From positions 1-38,737 of the forward strand of contig CAINDI010000095.1 of the NCBI GenBank assembly GCA_903847335.1: a stretch of DNA of 38,737 nt, read 5' to 3'. Within the stretch, counting starts at the first letter, position 1. Every line of letters begins with the position of its first letter. The stretch comes from an uncultured Verrucomicrobiota bacterium (GTDB lineage: Bacteria > Verrucomicrobiota > Verrucomicrobiia > Palsa-1439). A program made the position numbers and the translations under genes. Below, piece after piece: positions 18,023 through 25,758 of the stretch. Under the pieces are notes generated by a model. The model worked only from the letters and a program-made list of their open reading frames with translations. It was not told the origin of the DNA and did no database searches.

Positions 18023-19198
18023 TTACGGCAACGCTTTGCGCAGCGCGAGTAATAATTTCGTCAAACCGGTCCCGTCACCGGCGGAGATATTGAACACCGG
18101 TACCTTTCGTTTCCGTTTGAACGCCGCCAGATTTTTCTTCGCCACCGGCAAGTCCATTTTGTTCGCGACTACGATTCGCGGTTTCTGGAGAAGTTCCTTG
18201 TTGTAGAGTTTCAACTCGTCGAGCAATTGCTTGTAATCGTCCCACGGCTTGCGGGCGTCCACGCCGGCCATGTCGATCAAGATGAGTAGTACCCGGCACC
18301 GTTCGATGTGCCGGAGGAAATCGTAGCCAAGGCCACGCCCGGTGTGCGCGCCGTCAATCAAGCCGGGAATATCCGCCATCGTCATCCGCGTGTAGTTCGG
18401 TAAATCAACCAGTCCGACGTTCGGCGTCAGCGTTGTGAATGGATATGCCGCAATTTTCGGATGCGCTCGCGTCAACTTCGAGAGCAACGTGGACTTGCCG
18501 GCGTTTGGAAAACCAACCAAGCCAATGTCGGCGAGAGTTTTCAATTCCATCTCGACGTGCAGTTCCTCGCCCGGTTCGCCGTACTCAAATTCGCGTGGCG
18601 TTTGGTGTGATGAGCTTTTGAATGCCGTGTTGCCGCGCCCGCCACCACCGCCGCTGGCCAACACATATTGCTGACCGTCTTCGACGAGATCGGCGACGAG
18701 TTCGCGTTCCGGTAAGTCCACCGGAGCTTCCGGTGCCGTTGCGATTGACTCGGCATCCGCCGCCGCTTCGGCAGCAGCGAGTGCTTGCTTCGCGCGGCCG
18801 GTCCGGTAGGGAATCCCGAGCATGGACGGATTTTTGAAATCTTCTTCTTCGGTTGCCGCCGCCGGTCGATACCGTTGGTAACCAAGTTGCCGAGTCGGCT
18901 TGCTCAGGCGATACACTTGTGTGCCAATCGGCACTTTGAAGAATTTATTTTTGCCGCTGCGCCCAGAGCAATCTTTACCTTGACCGTGACCGCCGCTATC
19001 CGCAACAAGGCGCGGGGAAAAATGGTAATCGGACAAGTCGGTGATATTTTTATCGGCAATCAGGATGATGTCGCCGCCGGCACCGCCGCTGCCACCGCTG
19101 GGGCCTCCGGAGTCTTCGAATTGTTCCCGGCGAAAAGCAACGCACCCATTACCACCATTCCCAGCCTTTGCGCGAATTCTAACTTTATCAACAAACAT
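18023..19198 (-). CDS. obg: Obg/CgtA GTPase with an unusual insertion in the Obg fold
   Basis: A 391-residue ribosome-assembly GTPase. The glycine-rich Obg domain begins MFVDKVRIRAKAGNGGNGCV. The G domain shows GFPNAGKST (about 229-237), DIPGLI (276-281) and NKMDL (346-350). Obg binds 50S precursors and links growth with stress signalling. Two oddities: residues about 98-166, between VPIGTQVYRL and ELVADLVEDG, hold about 68 extra residues, rich in Ala/Glu and absent from typical Obg; and there is no C-terminal OCT domain, which is common among Obg proteins. The frame and host-like CCGG content continue through the insertion, so it is not a frameshift. A tRNA remnant lies 55 nt upstream of the start. 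Confidence 0.96.
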   Translation of the reverse strand: MFVDKVRIRAKAGNGGNGCVAFRREQFEDSGGPSGGSGGAGGDIILIADKNITDLSDYHFSPRLVADSGGHGQGKDCSGRSGKNKFFKVPIGTQVYRLSKPTRQLGYQRYRPAAATEEEDFKNPSMLGIPYRTGRAKQALAAAEAAADAESIATAPEAPVDLPERELVADLVEDGQQYVLASGGGGGRGNTAFKSSSHQTPREFEYGEPGEELHVEMELKTLADIGLVGFPNAGKSTLLSKLTRAHPKIAAYPFTTLTPNVGLVDLPNYTRMTMADIPGLIDGAHTGRGLGYDFLRHIERCRVLLILIDMAGVDARKPWDDYKQLLDELKLYNKELLQKPRIVVANKMDLPVAKKNLAAFKRKRKVPVFNISAGDGTGLTKLLLALRKALP

Positions 19199-19253
19199 AC
19201 CAGTAAGATAGCTGAGAAAACACCCAGCGGAAAGCCAAAATTAAAAGACTTGT

Positions 19254-19292
19254 TGGACCCGGTCGGACTTGAACCGACAACCCGCTGATTAT
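19254..19292 (-). pseudogene. tRNA 3'-half remnant (probably tRNA-Met), integration-scar-like
   Basis: Read on the minus strand, the segment gives the 3' side of an anticodon arm (loop end ATAA, stem TCAGC), a 5-nt variable loop GGGTT, a perfect T-arm (GTCGG, TTCAAGT, CCGAC), acceptor 3' strand CGGGTCC and discriminator A, with no encoded CCA. The expected 5' half is missing: no GGACCCG acceptor strand, D-arm or GCTGA anticodon strand occurs upstream. The loop end ATAA would fit anticodon CAT (Met). Such 3' halves starting in the anticodon loop are what tyrosine integrases leave when elements insert into tRNA genes. No intact copy is in the window. Confidence 0.75.
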
Positions 19293-19881
19293 TGAGTATC
19301 GTATAATAGAGTGACAGTATGTGATTGGCGGGCTATCAGTAATGAATGGCAGCCAAACAAGACCACCAGCCTTAGGAGCGGCGACGCAAACGCTCCGCCA
19401 TTATGTTCAGGGATGCAACGCATCGGCGGTTGCACGAAGATTGGGAGTTGGCCGCCAGTCAGCTGGTCGATAGAAGCGGGCCTGGGAAGCCGGCGGAAGC
19501 GACGCACTCACGAGCAAGGGACGGTCACGACGCAAGCTCTTGCGAGCTTTCTTTTGTCTCAATGGGTTGGACCCGCTGTTAGCGACTCTGCACTACTCAT
19601 TTCAACTTCCAAACATACACGAATAATCAGAAACCACTTTTTCAGCATCGACTATCTAAAGCATTCTCAGTTCCTCGTCGGAAACGAGTTTCCTTACAGG
19701 AACCAAACGAATAAAAGATAGGCATTGAAGTGCGAAAGCTATTACACTAATGAAAACGGTTAACCACCACTTCATGCGCAGGAGTGCCAGTATAGCTTTC
19801 ATGTTCTAAGTCTAACAGAATTATGAACAACTCTTACTCGATGTAAATGGCAGATATATCTGTCGCTACCGGCGCGGCCAC
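19293..19881. other. Gene-poor stretch between obg and rho
   Basis: About 590 nt downstream of rho and upstream of obg. I see no convincing gene. Open frames of 72 codons (minus) and 136 codons (plus, 19311-19721) lack a recognisable domain. Visible structure: a 6-bp GGAGCG/CGCTCC hairpin (19375-19396), a possible plus-strand terminator (19534-19556), a 9-bp inverted repeat GAAAGCTAT (19734-19742) with ATAGCTTTC (19792-19800), and the word TTGGACCCG at 19565-19573 repeating the end of the tRNA remnant (19253-19261). CCGG is almost absent here, unlike the flanking genes. Confidence 0.6.
19534..19556 (+). terminator. Possible intrinsic terminator
   Basis: Stem AAGCTC (19534-19539), loop TTGC, GAGCTT (19544-19549), followed by TCTTTT. 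The geometry suits a weak rho-independent terminator on the plus strand, but no plus-strand gene is recognised upstream. Confidence 0.35.
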
Positions 19882-21138
19882 TTACCGGGAAGATTGCGGT
19901 GTATCGACGATAGCTTTTAGAAATTCTTTATTGGTCTTGAGCTTGCTCAGACCGTTGAGAAGTTTCTGAATGGCTTCCAGCGGCGGCGTGCCACTGAGCG
20001 CCCGGCGCAACCGGGTGACGCCTTCAAGTTCGGCAGCGCTCAAGAGTAATTCTTCACGCCGCGTGCCGGACATGTTGATGTCCACTGCCGGCCAGTAGCG
20101 TTGCTCAGCAATTTTACGGTCGAGCATCAGCTCGGAGTTACCGGTACCTTTGAACTCTTGAAAAATCAATTCATCCATCCGCGAGCCGGTGTCCACCAGC
20201 GCGGTCGCGATAATGGTCAACGAGCCGCCCTCTTCCGCTTTACGAGCCGAAGCGAAAATCCGACGCGGTTGTTCCATGGCACGAGCATCCAGACCGCCGG
20301 TCATGGTGCGACCGGTGGAACCCATATAATTGTTGAAAGCACGAGCCAGACGCGTGATCGAATCCAGCACAATGAAAACATCGCGACCAAATTCCACCAT
20401 CCGCTTGGCGCGTTCGATGGCCATCTTCGCAGTGCGAACGTGGTCTTCGATAGTCTGATCGTTAGTCGAAGCGATGACTTCGCCACCTTTGATGGAGCGA
20501 CGAAAATCAGTCGTTTCTTCCGGCCGTTCGTCCACGAGTAAAACGATCGTGTGCGCGTCCGGATGATTCGTGATTACGGCGTCAGCAATATGATGCAGCA
20601 AGGTGGTCTTGCCGGTGCGCGGCGAAGCTACAATCAAACCGCGAGTACCTTTGCCAATCGGTGCGACAATATCCATGACCCGCGTGGTGTACCGGTCCGG
20701 TACGGTTTCCAACACATACCGCTCGGTCGGATTGATACTGGTGAGATCATCAAATTTCTTGAGCGACGCATATTTGTCCAACGGCTGGCCGTTGATGTTT
20801 TTGATTTCGACAAGTTGCGGGCTGCCTTTACGCGGCGGCGCAGCACGACCTTCAATTTCCAGACCGGCCCGCAAGCGATGCCGGCGAATCATGTCCGGCG
20901 ACACATAAATGTCGTTCGGGCTGACTTGATAGCTCCGAGCAGGATTGCGGAGAAAGCCAAATCCCTTCTCGCCAACTTCCAAAACACCTTTGGCGACAAG
21001 CTCAGGCCGGGACTGCTGTTGCACCGGAGTGGGAGTTGGCGCCGGCGCGGGAGCTTGGACCGGGGATTGATTCTCGGTCTGTGGCGATGGCTGTACTGGT
21101 TTTGCTTCGGTCTCGTTCACGTTGCTACCTGATTGCAT
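19882..21138 (-). CDS. rho: Transcription termination factor Rho
   Basis: A 418-residue Rho. Residues 8-45 are a Pro/Gln/Ala-rich low-complexity N-terminal extension. The RNA-binding cold-shock-like domain follows (GVLEVGEKGFGFLRN, then NDIYVSPDMIRRHRLRAG). The ATPase core has Walker A ASPRTGKTTLLHH (about 171-183), the helical segment RRSIKGGEVIAST, DSITRLARAFN, and the Q/R-loop region. It ends FLKAIVDTPQSSR. Rho is an RNA-dependent hexameric helicase that ends untranslated transcripts. The intrinsically disordered N-terminus is a common lineage-specific addition. It lies 62 nt downstream of the start of the lpxA-side intergenic gap and reads away from it. Confidence 0.98.
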   Translation of the reverse strand: MQSGSNVNETEAKPVQPSPQTENQSPVQAPAPAPTPTPVQQQSRPELVAKGVLEVGEKGFGFLRNPARSYQVSPNDIYVSPDMIRRHRLRAGLEIEGRAAPPRKGSPQLVEIKNINGQPLDKYASLKKFDDLTSINPTERYVLETVPDRYTTRVMDIVAPIGKGTRGLIVASPRTGKTTLLHHIADAVITNHPDAHTIVLLVDERPEETTDFRRSIKGGEVIASTNDQTIEDHVRTAKMAIERAKRMVEFGRDVFIVLDSITRLARAFNNYMGSTGRTMTGGLDARAMEQPRRIFASARKAEEGGSLTIIATALVDTGSRMDELIFQEFKGTGNSELMLDRKIAEQRYWPAVDINMSGTRREELLLSAAELEGVTRLRRALSGTPPLEAIQKLLNGLSKLKTNKEFLKAIVDTPQSSR

Positions 21139-21200
21139 AGTTATGCTGTGATATTAAACTCCGCGTCACTCCCTTGATTAGATCAAGTGACAATCGCCGT

Positions 21201-21968
21201 CTATCGGGCGATTCCGCGTTCAGACTTGCGACAGAAGTCAACGAAGTGTGTGAGCTCGATGCTCGGCGGAAGTTCGAGTTGCAACTTATCCAAAGCGCCG
21301 GTTAATGTCAACTTCGATTTAAAAACTATTTTATAGGCTTCGTGAAGCGACCGAACCACCTCTGCCGAAATCCCATTCCGCTCCATGCCAACTTTGTTGA
21401 CGCCACGCGTCGCACCGGGATGACCGTCCACAATCATAAACGGCGGCACGTCCTGCACTACTTTCGCGCAACCACCGATGATTGACATTTTTCCGATTCG
21501 GCAAAACTGATGCACTGCCGCCAGCCCGCCAATGATCGCGTAATCCTCCACCATCACATGTCCGGCCAACGTCCCGTTGTTGCTGAAAATCACATGATCG
21601 CCCACAACGCAGTCATGCGCGATATGCGAGTACGCCAGAAAATTCCCGTGTGATCCGACTCGCGTGTGCAAGCCGTCACCGGTCGCCGTATGAACCGTCA
21701 CGTGTTCCCGAAACACATTGTCCGCGCCAATATTGAGGTAACACTTCCCACCGGTAAACTTCAGGTCTTGCGTCTTCAGACCAATGCAGGCAAACGGGAA
21801 AAATTCATTCCGCGGCCCGATAGTTGTCAAACCATCCAGCACCACGTGTGAATGCAGACGGCAACCGTCACCGAGCGTGACGTTCGCCCCGATGACAGAA
21901 TACGGCCCGATTTCGCAGTTCGCGCCAATCTGCGCCTGCGGATGAATAATGGCTGTTGGATGAATCAC
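21201..21968 (-). CDS. lpxA: UDP-N-acetylglucosamine acyltransferase LpxA
   Basis: A 255-residue left-handed beta-helix acyltransferase catalysing the first step of lipid A synthesis, 3-O-acylation of UDP-GlcNAc from acyl-ACP. Hexapeptide repeats run through the first 180 residues (IHPQAQIGANCEIGPYSVIG, and so on). The catalytic His lies in AYSHIAHDCVVGDHV, and HQFCRIGKMSIIGG is conserved. The C-terminal helical domain follows GVNKVGMERNGIS. In relatives lpxA normally follows the lpxC-fabZ gene directly; here gluQ sits between them on the other strand, so lpxA needs its own promoter or long read-through. Confidence 0.97.
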   Translation of the reverse strand: MIHPTAIIHPQAQIGANCEIGPYSVIGANVTLGDGCRLHSHVVLDGLTTIGPRNEFFPFACIGLKTQDLKFTGGKCYLNIGADNVFREHVTVHTATGDGLHTRVGSHGNFLAYSHIAHDCVVGDHVIFSNNGTLAGHVMVEDYAIIGGLAAVHQFCRIGKMSIIGGCAKVVQDVPPFMIVDGHPGATRGVNKVGMERNGISAEVVRSLHEAYKIVFKSKLTLTGALDKLQLELPPSIELTHFVDFCRKSERGIAR

Positions 21969-22052
21969 TTACCGGCAAGCTTTTACACGAATCCCGCATA
22001 CCGGTCAACCTTGCGACTCGCTAACTCACCGGAAATGTGGTTGTTATTTCCC

Positions 22053-22952
22053 ATGATTACCGGTCGACTCGCTCCGACGCCTAGCGGTGGTTTGCACCTC
22101 GGCAACGCGCGGACATTTCTCATCGCATGGCTGTCGGCACGAGCCACCGGTAGTCGCGTGGTGTTGCGGATTGACGACCTCGACCGGGCGCGCGTCAAAC
22201 CCGGTTACATCGAGCAAGCCATCGAAGATTTGCGTTGGCTCGGTCTCGATTGGGACGGCGAGCCGGTCTTTCAAAGTCAACGCGGCCCAGCATACGTAGC
22301 GGCGTTGCAGCAACTCCAAACCACCGATGCCGTTTATCCGTGCGTGTGTAGCCGGCGCGAAATCGAAATGGCATTGCACGCGCCGCACGCCGGTGAGGAG
22401 GATGTAATTTATCCCGGCACCTGTCGCCAGCAACCGCGCACGAACCACCGGCCACCGGCGTGGCGATTTGCTGTGACCAACGCGCCGGTGGAATTTGATG
22501 ATGCGCTTCACGGACATTGTCGGATGGATGTTGCGGCGCAATGTGGCGATTTCGTCATCTTCCGCAATGACGGCATCGCGGCGTATCAACTCGCCACGGT
22601 TGTGGACGATGATTTCCAAGGCGTGACCGAAGTGGTGCGCGGCGATGACTTACTCAGTTCCACGCCTCGACAAATTTTATTGTGTCGGGCGCTTGGTTTG
22701 ACGCCGCCCAGGTATCTACACGTGCCGTTGGTTCTCGACGCCGGTGGCGAGCGAATGGCGAAACGCCGGGACTCGACGCGATTGGCAGCGTTGCGCGAAA
22801 CCGGTGTTCCAGCGGCGCAAGTGGTGGGAATGTTGGCGGCGAGTTGTGGCTGGGCAAACGCCGGCGAAAAAATCTTACCGGCAGAATTGCTGCCGCGTTT
22901 TGATTTAGCGAAGCTCCCTCGGCAACCGGTTCAGTTACCGGTCCATGATTGA
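22053..22952 (+). CDS. gluQ: Glutamyl-Q tRNA(Asp) synthetase
   Basis: A 299-residue truncated glutamyl-tRNA synthetase paralogue without an anticodon-binding domain. It starts MITGRLAPTPSGGLHLGNAR, with HLGN as the HIGH motif. A zinc site is visible as CVCSRRE with YPGTC. The KMSKS-like loop is MAKRRDST. GluQ activates glutamate and attaches it to queuosine in tRNA-Asp. I start at 22053 because this gives the conserved N-terminus; the open frame continues to 21852, overlapping lpxA antisense, and an ATG at 22035 is also possible. Its last 18 nt overlap the 3' end of lpxC-fabZ. It lies opposite to and between two lipid A genes. Confidence 0.94.
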   Translation: MITGRLAPTPSGGLHLGNARTFLIAWLSARATGSRVVLRIDDLDRARVKPGYIEQAIEDLRWLGLDWDGEPVFQSQRGPAYVAALQQLQTTDAVYPCVCSRREIEMALHAPHAGEEDVIYPGTCRQQPRTNHRPPAWRFAVTNAPVEFDDALHGHCRMDVAAQCGDFVIFRNDGIAAYQLATVVDDDFQGVTEVVRGDDLLSSTPRQILLCRALGLTPPRYLHVPLVLDAGGERMAKRRDSTRLAALRETGVPAAQVVGMLAASCGWANAGEKILPAELLPRFDLAKLPRQPVQLPVHD

Positions 22953-24260
22953 AAACATCACTTCGGCTTCGCTCACCACTTCACCGGCCACTTTGCAAAC
23001 GCCGGTGGCTTTCGCAATCTTGCCGCGAGACCGGCCCATTTCGATTTCGATGATGAGTTGATCACCGGGACGAACGGGTTTGCGCCATTTGACATTGTTG
23101 GCGCTCATGAAATAGGCGACTTTGCCGGCGTTCTCACCGGAACGCAGCATTAAGATGCCGGCCACTTGCGCCATCGCTTCGAGTTGCAACACACCCGGCA
23201 TAATCGGATGACCGGGAAAATGACCTTGAAAATATGGCTCGTTGACGGAGACATTTTTCAGACCGATGATTTTTTGTTCGCCTTCGATTTTTAGAATCCG
23301 GTCAATCATCAAAAATGGGTACCGGTGCGGCATGACGTTGAGTAAAGTCATGATGTCCATGGCCGCACCGACCGGAGTTTCCAACGGCATCGGCGGTGTG
23401 AATGCGACCGGAGCGGGCTGACTGTGCTCCAGTAATTTGGCTAATGCTTTTGTGATTTCCGCGTTCAAGCCGTGACCGGGACGAACGACGACGATATGCG
23501 CCGCCAGCGGACAACCGAGCAAAGTGAGATCGCCGAGGATGTCGAGAATTTTATGCCGGACAAACTCGTCCCGGTAGCGTAACGGTTCGGTGGCGAGCAA
23601 AGTGTTACCACGAATGAGCACGGAGTTTTCGAGACTGCCGCCTTTGATTAAACCTTTGTCCATCAAGAATTGAATTTCTTCATAGAACGCAAAGGTTCGC
23701 GCGCCGGCAATCTGCGTCGCAAAAGTTTCTGGATCAATGGCGAGGCTCAGGTATTGCGCGTCGAGGCCGGGTTTGCCGAAATGAATCGTGCAACTGACGC
23801 GAAGTTGATCGCTAGGCAAAATGATGGCGAACGATTCGCCGACTTCGACGTGGATAATTTCCTGCGGCTGGAAAACTTCGCGCTTACCTTCTTGCGGTTG
23901 AATGCCGGCCGCTTTAATCATTTCCACAAACGGTTTCGCACTGCCGTCGCCGACCGGCGGTTCGTTGCCGTCGAGTTCAATGAGCAAATTATCGATACCG
24001 GAGCTGGTCAACGCGGCGAGAACGTGTTCGACGGTGTGAATTACGGCGTTGTTATTACTGATGGTGGTCCAACGCGTGGTGTCGCCAACATGACTGATGT
24101 GCGGCTCAATCACCGGGCGGCTGTCGAGGTCCACGCGCACAAATTTGATGCCGTGGTCAACCGGAGCCGGCTTCCAAGTCATGGTGACTTTGTTACCGGT
24201 GTGAATACCGGTACCGGCAAAAGTAATCGCCTGTTTAATAGTTTGTTGTTGCTTCAGCAT
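22935..24260 (-). CDS. lpxC/fabZ: Bifunctional LpxC/FabZ (deacetylase plus 3-hydroxyacyl-ACP dehydratase)
   Basis: A 441-residue natural fusion. Residues 1-295 are LpxC, the zinc deacetylase that commits UDP-acyl-GlcNAc to lipid A: zinc ligands His79 (HTVEHVLAAL), His236 and Asp240 (FVRHKILDILGD), and the general acid His263 (PGHGLN). Residues 301-441 are FabZ, which dehydrates 3-hydroxyacyl-ACP: HRYPFLMIDRI, catalytic His347 in GHFPGHPIMPGV and Glu361. Both active sites look intact. Placing the two enzymes that compete for 3-hydroxymyristoyl-ACP flux in one chain couples lipid A and phospholipid synthesis. The fusion is known in Bacteroidota and some PVC bacteria. Confidence 0.97.
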   Translation of the reverse strand: MLKQQQTIKQAITFAGTGIHTGNKVTMTWKPAPVDHGIKFVRVDLDSRPVIEPHISHVGDTTRWTTISNNNAVIHTVEHVLAALTSSGIDNLLIELDGNEPPVGDGSAKPFVEMIKAAGIQPQEGKREVFQPQEIIHVEVGESFAIILPSDQLRVSCTIHFGKPGLDAQYLSLAIDPETFATQIAGARTFAFYEEIQFLMDKGLIKGGSLENSVLIRGNTLLATEPLRYRDEFVRHKILDILGDLTLLGCPLAAHIVVVRPGHGLNAEITKALAKLLEHSQPAPVAFTPPMPLETPVGAAMDIMTLLNVMPHRYPFLMIDRILKIEGEQKIIGLKNVSVNEPYFQGHFPGHPIMPGVLQLEAMAQVAGILMLRSGENAGKVAYFMSANNVKWRKPVRPGDQLIIEIEMGRSRGKIAKATGVCKVAGEVVSEAEVMFSIMDR

Positions 24261-24309
24261 GGTCGCCTTGTATCACAATCCGCGCGGCAGTGGCAAGCCA
24301 ACGCCCGGC

Positions 24310-24750
24310 TTATTCGGTTACCGGTGCCCGAAAGAAATTATATTGCTTGTCAAACTTTTCCGTCTGAACGTAGTTACCGGAAGGCGTTCGAGCGGTCACA
24401 ACCAAATTCACATTTGCCACAACATTCGACCCGGTCACTTTCCGCACCACAACCCAACCGTCAAACAGATTGCCTTGTGAAGTCGGGCCAAACCGTTTTA
24501 CTTCGAGCCGCGCCACAACTTTCGCCGACGGCACCAGCAATCGTTCGCCAATCTGGTAATTGTGCAATTCCAAAACCAAAGTCTGGTCTTCTTCCAAATC
24601 CGGCGCGTGCATGAGCTCCTCCATGCGCCGGTCAATCTGCAACACTAACGACGTTTCCGTCCGCGTAAATGTGGCTTTTGTGAGTCCAATATGCGCACAC
24701 CCACTGGCACAAATCGCAATCAATACCATTAGCCCACGCAGAAATTTCAT
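24310..24750 (-). CDS. Small lipoprotein, unknown function
   Basis: A 146-residue protein starting MKFLRGLMVLIAICASGCAH, a signal peptide ending in a lipobox (ASGC) for lipidation of Cys18. The mature domain is mainly beta (TSLVLQIDRRMEELM, LVLELHNYQIGERLLV, VVARLEVKRFG, GWVVVRKVTG, VNLVVTARTPSG). It is not recognised as a named family. The start at 24750 is chosen over an ATG 9 nt upstream because it directly begins the signal peptide. It lies 49 nt upstream of lpxC-fabZ on the same strand. Confidence 0.75.
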   Translation of the reverse strand: MKFLRGLMVLIAICASGCAHIGLTKATFTRTETSLVLQIDRRMEELMHAPDLEEDQTLVLELHNYQIGERLLVPSAKVVARLEVKRFGPTSQGNLFDGWVVVRKVTGSNVVANVNLVVTARTPSGNYVQTEKFDKQYNFFRAPVTE

Positions 24751-24838
24751 AGTGGTCAAGTATCAGAACTATATTCTAGTGGCGAGTATAAACGGTAGCA
24801 ATTGCAATTCCACCGGTGAGTTGGCATCATGCGTGGTA

Positions 24839-25333
24839 ATGATTCCAGCTACAGTCGATGAAATTGATTGGGCGAAATGGCAGCCGACAGAGTTTGCCAA
24901 TCTTTGTTTTGTCATTCGTGACGGTCAGATTCTTTTGATTCGGAAAAAACGCGGACTCGGCGCCGGCAAAATTAACGGACCGGGTGGACGTTTGGAAAAA
25001 GGTGAGACCGCCGAGCAATCGGCAATCCGCGAAACGCAAGAGGAGGTCGGTGTCACTCCGACCGGGTTGGAACAGGCTGGCGAACTTTTCTTCGAGTTTT
25101 TGGACGGCTACAAATTGCATGTTGCTGTTTTTTCGGCGCGCGATTGCACCGGTACGCTGATTGAAACCGATGAAGCGAATCCAATGTGGGTGAAGATTAA
25201 AGATATCCCTTACCATGAAATGTGGCAAGACGACCCGCATTGGCTTCCTTTAGTTTTGCAGCGCAATAAGTTCCGTGGCTATTTTCTATTCGATGTCGAA
25301 CGCATGCTGAGCTACCGGGTGGACTGTTTTTGA
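24839..25333 (+). CDS. Nudix hydrolase, MTH1-like (8-oxo-dGTP/nucleotide sanitising)
   Basis: A 164-residue protein with a full Nudix box: GPGGRLEKGETAEQSAIRET continuing QEEVG (about 44-68). The flanking segments FVIRDGQILLIRKKRGLGAGKING and FFEFLDGYKLHVAVF resemble MTH1/NUDT1, which hydrolyses oxidised purine nucleoside triphosphates. The start at 24839 leaves a short N-terminus before the first strand; no strong ribosome site is visible and the frame stays open upstream through the divergent lipoprotein gene. It precedes a mazG operon, consistent with a nucleotide-pool cleaning neighbourhood. Substrate assignment is by resemblance. Confidence 0.87.
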   Translation: MIPATVDEIDWAKWQPTEFANLCFVIRDGQILLIRKKRGLGAGKINGPGGRLEKGETAEQSAIRETQEEVGVTPTGLEQAGELFFEFLDGYKLHVAVFSARDCTGTLIETDEANPMWVKIKDIPYHEMWQDDPHWLPLVLQRNKFRGYFLFDVERMLSYRVDCF

Positions 25334-25394
25334 TTAAAACCTTGTTTTTCTTTGAGCATCTGATACATAAGCGGGTCTAATTTCTCGCCTAAAC

Positions 25395-25730
25395 ATGAAA
25401 TCACGCTCTAAGAAGCTCAAAGTAAAGAAGATAAAACGCGTTTCGACTAGTCGCCGACTCGCCCGGTTCCAGGAAGAACCGAAAGAACTAACCCTTTTGG
25501 CAAAAATCGCCAAAGCCACGGACGAATTGCAAGTTCTCCGCAGTCGGCTCTCGAATGCTGGCGATGACTTACCGGCGGTGGGCATGCATCGCATCACCGC
25601 CTTGGAGCATGAATTGGAACGGCTCTGGGAATTGCGCCGGCACGAACAAGCCGCGCCCTTGCGCCAGACGGCCTTGTCGGACGAAGAAGAGAAAGTTCTC
25701 GGTTTTTCCGTCGGCAATCGCAGTAACTGA
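25395..25730 (+). CDS. Small basic coiled-coil protein, unknown
   Basis: A 111-residue protein. The first 25 residues are very basic (MKSRSKKLKVKKIKRVSTSR), and residues 30-90 are a charged helix likely to form a coiled coil (LAKIAKATDELQVLRSRL, ALEHELERLWELRRHEQAA). No family is recognised. The basic N-terminus suggests nucleic acid binding, which is only inference. The gene ends 28 nt before mazG and is probably co-transcribed with it. Confidence 0.6.
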   Translation: MKSRSKKLKVKKIKRVSTSRRLARFQEEPKELTLLAKIAKATDELQVLRSRLSNAGDDLPAVGMHRITALEHELERLWELRRHEQAAPLRQTALSDEEEKVLGFSVGNRSN

Positions 25731-25758
25731 TTTGCCTCCGGCGAGTCGCAAGTTCCGC

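Noticed and set aside
19254-19330. Complete tRNA gene on the minus strand
   Set aside because: The 5' acceptor strand, D-arm and 5' anticodon stem are absent, so only a 3' half is present.
19460-19600. attC-like site around GTTGGAC in the obg-rho gap
   Set aside because: GTTGGAC fits GTTRRRY but there is no matching RYYYAAC within 150 nt and no foldable arms.
19254-19620. tRNA interrupted by a group I intron
   Set aside because: No 5' tRNA half in the right orientation was found upstream; the TTGGACCCG copy at 19565 is on the wrong strand for a 5' acceptor.
19311-19721. 136-codon plus-strand open frame in the obg-rho gap
   Set aside because: No domain, no ribosome site, contains two hairpins including a terminator-like one; kept only as part of the gene-poor region.
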